NCBI RefSeq assembly: GCF_918741295.1
Contig: NZ_CAKKNB010000001.1
Coordinates: 186,001-250,000, forward strand
Source of the DNA: Aquabacterium sp. CECT 9606
GTDB lineage: Bacteria > Pseudomonadota > Gammaproteobacteria > Burkholderiales > Burkholderiaceae_C
DNA: 64,000 nucleotides
Direction of reading: 5' to 3'
Part shown: positions 57,792-64,000 of the stretch, one piece after another
How positions within the stretch are numbered: the first letter of the stretch is position 1
How the letters are laid out: the number at the start of each line of letters is the position of its first letter
Position numbers and translations under genes: made by a program
Notes under the pieces: model-generated
What the model was told of the DNA's origin: nothing
Database searches by the model: none
The model's input: the letters and a program-made list of their open reading frames with translations, nothing else

Positions 57792-58577
57792 TCACGAGAA
57801 CGCCAGCCAGCCCCGTCCCGCCTGATCCCGCCTGGGCAAGCTTTCGCACACCACGCCCCACACCCTTTCCACCAACGAAGGCTGCAAGACCTGTTCGCAA
57901 TCGCCCATGGTGTCGATGCGCCCCTGGCTCATCACCAGCACCTGGTCCGCATAAGCCCCCGCCAGATTGATGTCGTGCAGCACCGCGATCACGCCCACCC
58001 CTTGCCGCGTGAGCTCGCGCAGCAGTCGCATCACAGTGTGCTGGTGGGCCAGATCCAGCGCGGCCGTGGGTTCGTCCAGCAGCAGCCAGCGTTCCCTGGG
58101 GTGGTCGGGGTGCGCCCACACTTGCGCCAGCACGCGCGCCAGGTGCACGCGCGCTTTCTCGCCGCCAGACAGCAGTTCGTAGCGCTGGTGAACCAGGTGC
58201 AGGGCCCCAGCCATCTGGAGGGCATCGTCCACCAGTTGCGCTTCACGGGGATGGGGCTGGTCGCGGTGGGGGTAGCGGCCCATGTGCACGATGTCGCGCA
58301 CATTGAAGTCAAACGGCACGGGGTTGTCCTGCGGCAGCAGGGCGCGGGCACGGGCCAGGTCCAGCGTGTCCCAGTGCGACAGGGGTTGGCCCAGCAGCCG
58401 CACTTGGCGCAGCACGCTGTGCTCCAGGCCGGCCAGGGCGCCCAGCAAGGTGGATTTGCCCGCGCCATTGGGGCCGAGCAGGGCGTGCAGGCGGCCCGCG
58501 GCCAAGCTCAGGTGGGGGATGTCGAGCAGGGTGCGCTGGCTTTTGACCAGGCGCAGGTCTTCGGCAGTCAGGCTCAT
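57792..58577 (-). CDS. hmuV: Haem ABC transporter ATP-binding protein HmuV
   Basis: Cytoplasmic ATPase of 261 residues that powers HmuTU. Walker A is GPNGAGKST, then LPQDNPVPFDFNVRDIVHMG (Q-loop area), the signature LLSGGEKARVHLARVLAQ, Walker B WLLLDEPTAALDLAH and the switch His in AVLHDINLAG. It closes the hmu operon, 13 bp after hmuU. The ATG at 58577 starts the normal N-terminus. HmuV is the usual last gene in haem-uptake operons of this type. Confidence 0.94.
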   Translation of the reverse strand: MSLTAEDLRLVKSQRTLLDIPHLSLAAGRLHALLGPNGAGKSTLLGALAGLEHSVLRQVRLLGQPLSHWDTLDLARARALLPQDNPVPFDFNVRDIVHMGRYPHRDQPHPREAQLVDDALQMAGALHLVHQRYELLSGGEKARVHLARVLAQVWAHPDHPRERWLLLDEPTAALDLAHQHTVMRLLRELTRQGVGVIAVLHDINLAGAYADQVLVMSQGRIDTMGDCEQVLQPSLVERVWGVVCESLPRRDQAGRGWLAFS

Positions 58578-58590
58578 GATCCGTTTCCTT

Positions 58591-59661
58591 TCAGACAGAG
58601 GCGTGCCGCTGTCGCAGCATCCACAAGAACAAGGGCGCACCCAACAGGCCGGTGAGCACCCCCAAGGGCAACTCGATGGGGGCCACGACGGTGCGGGCGG
58701 CGGTGTCGGCCAGGATCAGCAAGATGGCGCCCAGCAAGGCCGAGCCGGGCAGCACCACGCGGTGGTCGGCCCCGGCCAGCAGGCGCACGCCATGGGGTGC
58801 AATCAGGCCGACGAAACCGACCATGCCGATGTGCGCGGTGAGCACGCCCACCACCAAGGCCGACCACCACACGCCGTGCTGTTTAAGCCGATCAACGGCC
58901 ACGCCCATCAAGCGGGCTTGGGCCTCGCCCAGGGCCAGTGCATTGAACTGCGGCGCCAGCCGCCAGGTGAGCCACAGCGCCAGCAGCACGGGTGGCGCAG
59001 CCCACGCCACGCTGGTCCAGCGCGTGCCGCTGAGGCTGCCCAGCAGCCAGAAGGTCAGCGAGCGCAGTTGCGTGTCGTTGGCCATGAAGCTGAGCCAGCC
59101 CAGGCCCGAGGCGGCCAGTGCGTTGACGGCCACGCCCATCAACAATAGCAAGGGCAGGCGCACCTGGCCCTGGATGCTGGACCAGCGCCAGACCAGCGCC
59201 GTCACCGCCAGGCCGCCCAGGAAGGCCGTGAGCAAAGGCAGTGATGAACCGAGGAATTGCCACCAGACCACGGGCATGGTTGTGCCCAGCACGATGGCCA
59301 GCCCCGCGCCCAAAGCGGCGCCACTGGTGACGCCGATCAGGCTGGGGTCGGCCAAGGGGTTGCGGTACAGGCCTTGGACCAGGGCGCCGGTCAGGCCCAG
59401 CCCCGCGCCCGACAGCAAGGCCATCAACAAGCGTGGTGCGCGGATGTGGAAGAAGACCTGGGCATCGGGGTGCGTGGCCCATTGAGCTGGCGAGGTCATG
59501 AGCGCCCACAAGCTGCGGACGGAGATGGCGTAAGCGCCTTGCGTGGCCCCCCAAGCCAAGGCCAGCACCAGCGTGGTCAGGCCGATCAGTGCCAGCGATG
59601 GCGCTGACAGGCGTTGCGGCTGCGGGCCCGTGCCTGACCAAGCCGCGGTGGCTGTGCTCAT
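58591..59661 (-). CDS. hmuU: Haem ABC transporter permease HmuU
   Basis: FecCD-family inner-membrane permease of 356 residues with about ten helices. RAPRLLMALLSGAGLGLTGA is the family's RLPR block, followed by RNPLADPSLIGVTSGAALGA and, near the cytoplasmic coupling loop, GFVGLIAPHGVRLLAGADHR. It starts at ATG 59661, overlapping the hmuT stop (ATGA). It works with HmuV and HmuT to move haem from periplasm to cytosol. Confidence 0.94.
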   Translation of the reverse strand: MSTATAAWSGTGPQPQRLSAPSLALIGLTTLVLALAWGATQGAYAISVRSLWALMTSPAQWATHPDAQVFFHIRAPRLLMALLSGAGLGLTGALVQGLYRNPLADPSLIGVTSGAALGAGLAIVLGTTMPVVWWQFLGSSLPLLTAFLGGLAVTALVWRWSSIQGQVRLPLLLLMGVAVNALAASGLGWLSFMANDTQLRSLTFWLLGSLSGTRWTSVAWAAPPVLLALWLTWRLAPQFNALALGEAQARLMGVAVDRLKQHGVWWSALVVGVLTAHIGMVGFVGLIAPHGVRLLAGADHRVVLPGSALLGAILLILADTAARTVVAPIELPLGVLTGLLGAPLFLWMLRQRHASV

Positions 59662-60551
59662 GCCGGGATCGTGCCGAGTTGCCTGGCCAGGGAGTCGACC
59701 GCTTGCGGCAGACGCGTGCCAAAGCCGAGCAGGTATTGCGCGTCCATGACCACCAGCCGTTTGGCGCGGCCGGCGGGCGTGAAGGCCAGGCCGGGCTGCG
59801 CCCAGAACTGTTCAAGGCCGCCGCTGGCCTGGATGGAGTCGGCCGTGGTCAGCACCACGTCGGGGGCGGCGGTGGCGGCGGCTTCGGGTGTCAGGCTCTT
59901 GTAGCCGGTGGACTCGAACAGCGGGTTGCGGGCGCCAGCGAACGTCAGCATGGCGTGCGCGGCCGTGGCCTGGCCCGCCACCTGGGCCTTGCCGCCATGG
60001 GCCATCACGAACAGCACGCGCGGCGCATGCGGTGTTCTTTCCACCCGTTGCTGCAGAGCCTGCCATTGCTGCGTCAACTCTGTGATCAGCGCCTGGCCTA
60101 GCGCCACTTGCTGGCTGGCCTGGGCCGCGACCTTGACCTTGGCCACCAGCTCTTCAAAGGTGTGATCAGCGCGCACCAGTTGCAAGGCCACGCCGGCATC
60201 ACGCAGTTGATCCAGCACGGCAGGCGGGCCGACCTCGTGCGTGCCCAGCACGGCCGTGGGTTTGAGCGACAGCACGCCTTCGGCCGACAGCGCGCGCATG
60301 TAGCCGATCTTGGGCGTGTGCAAGGCGGCTTCGGGGAAGACGCTGGTGGTGTCGGTGGCCACCAGCCAGCGTTCGGCTTTCAGGCGGTAGATCACTTCGG
60401 TCATGCCGCCGGTCAGGCTGATCAGGCGCGGTGGGCTGGCTGGCTTGGCTTGTGCCCAAGCAGATGGTGACATGGCCAGAGCGGCCACCGAGGCCGAGGT
60501 CCAGCGCAAGCAGTCGCGGCGGGTCTTCTGATGCCCTTGATGGTCGTTCAT
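59658..60551 (-). CDS. hmuT: Periplasmic haem-binding protein HmuT
   Basis: Substrate-binding protein of 297 residues, helical-backbone type. A twin-arginine-like N-terminus (KTRRDCLRWTSASVAALAM) runs into AWAQA, so export may be by Tat or Sec. PPRLISLTGGMTEVIYRLKA, VGPPAVLDQLRDAGVALQLV and GYKSLTPEAAATAAPDVVL are typical of HmuT/ShuT. ATG at 60551 overlaps the hmuS stop. It hands haem to HmuUV. Confidence 0.92.
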   Translation of the reverse strand: MNDHQGHQKTRRDCLRWTSASVAALAMSPSAWAQAKPASPPRLISLTGGMTEVIYRLKAERWLVATDTTSVFPEAALHTPKIGYMRALSAEGVLSLKPTAVLGTHEVGPPAVLDQLRDAGVALQLVRADHTFEELVAKVKVAAQASQQVALGQALITELTQQWQALQQRVERTPHAPRVLFVMAHGGKAQVAGQATAAHAMLTFAGARNPLFESTGYKSLTPEAAATAAPDVVLTTADSIQASGGLEQFWAQPGLAFTPAGRAKRLVVMDAQYLLGFGTRLPQAVDSLARQLGTIPA

Positions 60552-61648
60552 GCGGCCTCCGTCTGCACAACTGGCCCGTGCACCATTTGGTGGGCCAGGG
60601 CACGCCAAGCCGGCAATTCAGCCTTGCCGGGCTTGCGTTCGCCAAAGAACATGGCGATCACCTGGCCTTGCTCGTCGAACAGCTCCACCGAGGTCACCGG
60701 GCCGTCTTCGGTGGGCTTGGTGACCAGCCAGCTTTCGGCGACATGGTCATGGCGCAGGTGCAGGTTGAAGCCTTCGTCCAGCACGTTCAACCAAGGGCCC
60801 ATGAGTTCGATGCGGTGCACCGCGCCGGTGTGGATCTGCAGGCAACCTTCATTGCCGGCGAACACCATGATCGGCACGCCGCTGCTGGCCGCGGCTTCCA
60901 GCAACCACTGCACGCTGACCAAAGGTGTGCGGCGCGTGTGGATGCCTTCCATGAGCCTGAAGCTTTGGGCGCGGTCCACCTCGAACTTGCGCAGCAGCGA
61001 GAAGAACTGGTGCGTGTCGGTCATCGCCGACCAGGCATCGCCCAGGCCCAATGCATCGATCGCATCGTCGGGGCGGATGGGCGCGCGCAAAGGGGCGCCC
61101 GGCATGAACACGGGCCGGGCTTCTGGCCGGGCGTGGCGTTGCACCAGGGCTTCCAGCGCGGTGATGTCGGTCTGCGGCCGAGCGTGAACCTTGTGCACGG
61201 CGCGGCCATGCACATCGAAGAACTGCAGGCTGTGTTGTTCGCCCTTGGCGCTGTGCTCGATCACATGGAAGCCCGCGTGCCACTTGGACAGGAACAGCCT
61301 CAGGTCGATCTCCGGGCCCAGAGCCATGCCCATCAGGCCGGTGGCGCTGACGTTGCGGTACACACCGACCTTCTCATGCACCACGCTTTCGTTGCGCGTC
61401 AGCGCCATCACGGGTCCGCAGTTTTCCAGGCCCTGCAGCAGGTTGACCCAATCCGAGTCGAGCGGCATGGTGGTGTACAGGCTGTGCTCGGCCACGTCGG
61501 GGTGCATCTGGCTGGCAGCGTGTGCGGCCATCACGTCACCCTCGCTCAGGTCCAGCTTGCGCGCGGCATCGCGGGCGCGCAGGCCTTGGGCACGCAAGGC
61601 GGCGAACTGCTCGCGCAGCAAGGTCAGATGGGAGGTGTCGGTGATCAT
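60548..61648 (-). CDS. hmuS: Hemin-degrading/haem-trafficking factor HmuS
   Basis: Cytoplasmic protein of 366 residues with the duplicated HemS/ChuX fold. It has ARDAARKLDLSEGDVMAAHA near the start, GLENCGPVMALTRNESVVHE, then MGMALGPEIDLRLFLSKWHA and, in the second half, the TRRTPLVSVQWLLEAAASSG and GCLQIHTGAVHRIELMGPW blocks. It binds haem delivered by HmuTUV and may degrade it or pass it on. It follows the receptor by 42 bp and overlaps hmuT. Confidence 0.93.
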   Translation of the reverse strand: MITDTSHLTLLREQFAALRAQGLRARDAARKLDLSEGDVMAAHAASQMHPDVAEHSLYTTMPLDSDWVNLLQGLENCGPVMALTRNESVVHEKVGVYRNVSATGLMGMALGPEIDLRLFLSKWHAGFHVIEHSAKGEQHSLQFFDVHGRAVHKVHARPQTDITALEALVQRHARPEARPVFMPGAPLRAPIRPDDAIDALGLGDAWSAMTDTHQFFSLLRKFEVDRAQSFRLMEGIHTRRTPLVSVQWLLEAAASSGVPIMVFAGNEGCLQIHTGAVHRIELMGPWLNVLDEGFNLHLRHDHVAESWLVTKPTEDGPVTSVELFDEQGQVIAMFFGERKPGKAELPAWRALAHQMVHGPVVQTEAA

Positions 61649-61690
61649 GGTCAGGCTCCATCAAGGGGTGGTGAGGAAGAAATCAATCAA

Positions 61691-63916
61691 TCAGTAGATG
61701 GCGGTGACGGCCACGCGCACATTGCGGCCCGGGGCTTCGGTGCCCAGGCCGCCGCCAAAGCCATTGCTCAAGTGGTAGCTGGCATTGCGCAGGTTGTCGC
61801 CACTGAGGTTCAGGATCAGGTGCGGGCTCACGTTCCAACGCAGGCTCATGCCCAGCAGGTGGTAGCCGGCTTGGGTGCCCACGGTGTTGCTGTTGTCGAT
61901 GATGGTCAGGCGGCTGCGCACGTGCTGCCAACGCACCATGGCTTCGACGGCGCTCCAGCGCCAGCCCAGGCTCCAGTGCAGGCTGTCGGCCGGGGCGGTG
62001 GTCAATGGCTGGGGCCGGCGGCCATCGAAGGCATCGCCCCGGATGCGGCTGGCGGCCAGGCTGGAGAAGGCCGGGCCGATGTCCAGCACGGCTTCCAGCT
62101 CGGTGCCATGGCGTCGCTCCCAGCCGTCTTGCACGATGAGGCCGCTGCCGCCCGCTTGCGCCAGGATCGATTCCAGCAAGTGGTCGGTGCGGTTGCGGAA
62201 GAAGGTCAGCTTGGCGCTCAGGCTGTGCTTGAGTTTGAAGCCGTCGCCCAGGAATTGAGGCTGGCGCGTGCTCAAGCCCCACTCCACGCTGCGCGAAGTC
62301 TCGGGTTGGTAAAGATCGCCACAGATGCGGGACGAGGGGCCGACCACGCTCGCATCGGTGTAGCCAGGCACCAAGTTGCTGCCGGAGCCGCGCAACAAGG
62401 AATCCACGCAGCGGCCAAAGCCCCCTTGTGTGAATGCTTCGTCAATCAGCGGTGGCCTGAAGGCCTGGCCCCATTGTGTGAAGGCGGTCCAGCGTTGGGG
62501 CACCAGCTCGAACGCCAGGTGCAGGCTGGGCGTGGTGCGCTGGTAGGTCACGTTCGAGGCTTGCCCAGCCTCAGTCAGCTCGGACACGGTCTTGCCTTGG
62601 GCTTGCACTTCGACCTGGTCCCAGCGCAGGCCGGGCAGCACTTGCAGCCGGCCCCAGCGCCAGTCTGGCTGCAGGTACACGCCCAGGGTGTCTTTGCGGC
62701 CTGGGGGTTGCGCGCCATTGAAGCCACCCGGGTAGAGGGTGTCTGTGTTGGGGCTGTCGATCAGGCGGCGAACGGTGCGCTGCTGTTGCCCCCATTGCAG
62801 GCCCAGGTGCAGGTCCATCTGGCTGGCGGGGCCTGTCAGCAGGCGCCAGCTGCCCTGGGTGTCGACGGTGTTGTTCTGGTAGCGGAAGGCATCGTCCACG
62901 GCATAGGCCATCGAGAAGATGGACTGGCCCTTGGCCATGTGGTCGTGCACCTCGGTGTGCGATTGGCCCATGGTCAGGCTCCAGCGGTTGACGCGTGCGG
63001 CGTCCTGCCACTGGGCGCGCAAAGACACGGTGTCGTCGTTGATGCGGCGCACCACCTGGCCGAAGCTGCCAGGCACGCCTGCGGTCGCGTCATAGGCCTG
63101 CAAGCCTTGGTCTGCAAAGCGCATGTAGGAGGCCGTGACCTGCCATTCATCGTTGGGAAACCAGCGGGCCTTGATCAGGCTGCTGTCGGCATCGGTGGCC
63201 GACAGGTCCAGACGTTGGCCACTGGGCAGCATCAGGTCGCGGCCTGCGCGTTGCGAGTGCGCGGCGAGCCAATCCGCGTTGTCGCCAGCCAGGCCGTACA
63301 AGGCGGTGAAGCTGTGGCGTTCGTCGTTGTTGCTGGCCCAACTGGCGCGCACGCGTCCGCCCACGCGCTGGCCGGGGCGCAGCAGGTCTGATCCATCCTT
63401 GGTGGTGGCCGACACGGTGCCACCCAAGGCGCTGGCATTTTCGATGCTGGCGCCGCGTCGCACTTCGATGGTCTTGATCAGATCGGGTTCAATGAAGGTG
63501 CCGCCAAAGCGGTATTTTTCAAAGCCTTTGGCGATGCCATCCACCTTGACGGTCACGTCTTCGCTGTCGGTGTAGCCACGGATGTTGAAGCTCATGCCGC
63601 TGGCGCGCGGGCCGCCATTCACGCTCACGCCGGGCACCTCGTCCAGCAGCTGGAAGACGTTGTCGGGCTGGCGCCGATCGAGCGTCTGCGGGCCCACGGT
63701 GGTGATGGGGCGCGTCGGGTCTGGCTGGCTTTCTCGCGAACGTGTCATCGGGGCAGTGCCTTGCACGGTGATGGTGGGCAGCGGGGTGTCGCTGGTCGGG
63801 GTGGGATCGGCGGGCGCGGTCTGGGCGAGGGCCATCCATGGCGCGGCGACCGGCCACCACAGAGCCCCTCTGGAAAAGCGCAAGCTCGGGAAACGCAACA
63901 ACAACAGCAAGGGCAT
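61691..63916 (-). CDS. hmuR: TonB-dependent haem receptor HmuR
   Basis: Outer-membrane receptor of 741 residues. The signal peptide runs to about residue 30 (MALAQ). Plug features are LPTITVQGTAPM, RQPDNVFQLLDEVPGVSVNG, SFNIRGYTDSEDVTVKVDG and IKTIEVRRGASIENASALGG. The barrel has the haem-receptor FRPPLIDEAFTQGG segment (FRAP-like) and ends VAVTAIY. The position just before hmuS identifies it. ATG at 63916 was taken; an upstream GTG at 63925 is also in frame. No clear Fur box was seen in the short leader inside the window. Confidence 0.9.
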   Translation of the reverse strand: MPLLLLLRFPSLRFSRGALWWPVAAPWMALAQTAPADPTPTSDTPLPTITVQGTAPMTRSRESQPDPTRPITTVGPQTLDRRQPDNVFQLLDEVPGVSVNGGPRASGMSFNIRGYTDSEDVTVKVDGIAKGFEKYRFGGTFIEPDLIKTIEVRRGASIENASALGGTVSATTKDGSDLLRPGQRVGGRVRASWASNNDERHSFTALYGLAGDNADWLAAHSQRAGRDLMLPSGQRLDLSATDADSSLIKARWFPNDEWQVTASYMRFADQGLQAYDATAGVPGSFGQVVRRINDDTVSLRAQWQDAARVNRWSLTMGQSHTEVHDHMAKGQSIFSMAYAVDDAFRYQNNTVDTQGSWRLLTGPASQMDLHLGLQWGQQQRTVRRLIDSPNTDTLYPGGFNGAQPPGRKDTLGVYLQPDWRWGRLQVLPGLRWDQVEVQAQGKTVSELTEAGQASNVTYQRTTPSLHLAFELVPQRWTAFTQWGQAFRPPLIDEAFTQGGFGRCVDSLLRGSGSNLVPGYTDASVVGPSSRICGDLYQPETSRSVEWGLSTRQPQFLGDGFKLKHSLSAKLTFFRNRTDHLLESILAQAGGSGLIVQDGWERRHGTELEAVLDIGPAFSSLAASRIRGDAFDGRRPQPLTTAPADSLHWSLGWRWSAVEAMVRWQHVRSRLTIIDNSNTVGTQAGYHLLGMSLRWNVSPHLILNLSGDNLRNASYHLSNGFGGGLGTEAPGRNVRVAVTAIY

Positions 63917-63940
63917 GGCAAGCACTCGGGGGCACGCGGG

Positions 63941-63978
63941 CCCCGGGCCCTTACTTTTCTTCAGTCAAGGGCCCGGGG
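63941..63978. repeat. Ten-base inverted repeat in the hmuR leader
   Basis: CCCCGGGCCC (63941-63950) and GGGCCCGGGG (63969-63978) form a perfect stem with an 18-base AT-richer loop. Seen 25 bp upstream of the hmuR start on its leader, it may be a terminator of an upstream gene outside the window or a regulatory RNA hairpin in the haem operon leader. Confidence 0.5.
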
Positions 63979-64000
63979 AGTCGTCAAGCAAGCTGCTTGG

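Noticed and set aside
60431..63391. A 986-residue open frame antisense to hmuS and hmuR
   Set aside because: It mirrors well-supported genes on the other strand, is rich in His, Gln, Gly and Ala, and has no domain. Long antisense frames are normal in GC-rich DNA with G/C at third codon positions.

Overview
The window is a high-GC chromosomal segment, very probably from a betaproteobacterium of the order Burkholderiales (Comamonadaceae, or the Aquabacterium/Sphaerotilus side of the order). Evidence for this: the dusB-fis-purH and ruvC housekeeping genes, an E. coli-type dimeric dihydroorotase, slmA, a class A RNase P RNA, four PEP-CTERM sorting-signal proteins, and a complete hmuRSTUV haem-uptake set. 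No tRNA, rRNA, CRISPR array, intact insertion sequence or intact prophage was seen. The taxonomic call is inference from gene content.

Layout. 1-5.4 kb: a YdeP/FdhF-like molybdopterin oxidoreductase translationally coupled to fdhD (cut by the window edge), a glycine-zipper envelope protein, a YciA-type thioesterase and an Atm1-type ABC exporter. 5.4-8.6 kb: dusB-fis-purH with a visible promoter and terminator. 8.6-21.3 kb: an accessory block lying between purH and ruvC. It holds a MarR regulator with a hydrolase, a decayed hipBA toxin-antitoxin module between two copies of a hydrolase-gene tail, a HAF-repeat PEP-CTERM protein, and a tight eight-gene minus-strand operon. That operon encodes an asparagine-synthase-like amidotransferase, an acyl ligase, an ACP, a NAD-synthase-like enzyme, a HemK-like methyltransferase, a KAS III-like enzyme, a second ACP and a double GNAT. 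It looks like a small uncharacterised acyl-ACP/amide biosynthetic pathway.

21.6-31.1 kb: ruvC, a periplasmic alpha-carbonic anhydrase, rnpB, a Bcr-type efflux pump, dsbD, cysK, a duplicated-module secreted protein divergent from a TetR regulator, and pyrC. 31.3-36.2 kb: a secreted-protein locus. A gingipain-like C25 peptidase ends in thrombospondin-type-3 and type I dockerin repeats. It is followed 48 bp downstream by a cohesin-domain protein with a PEP-CTERM anchor, and then by a phytase-like PEP-CTERM protein. This suggests a surface cohesin that docks its neighbouring peptidase. 36.2-49 kb: mixed housekeeping and envelope genes (YqaA, CusF-like, argB, CapA, a pyrimidine nucleotidase, slmA, another PEP-CTERM protein, DUF815 AAA+, Nudix, crotonase), then a SNF2 helicase facing a histone-H1-like SWIB protein, and an old-yellow-enzyme homologue.

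49-63.9 kb: an iron-acquisition island entirely on the minus strand. It contains hmuR-hmuS-hmuT-hmuU-hmuV, a Fiu-like catecholate receptor with the PiuC hydroxylase, a PepSY protein, cytochrome b561, a flavin alpha-hydroxy-acid oxidase, and a second TonB-dependent siderophore receptor coupled to DUF4198 and PepSY-TM proteins. Fur-box-like sequences precede both siderophore receptors. Together these genes would import haem and ferri-siderophores and supply reductase steps for iron release.
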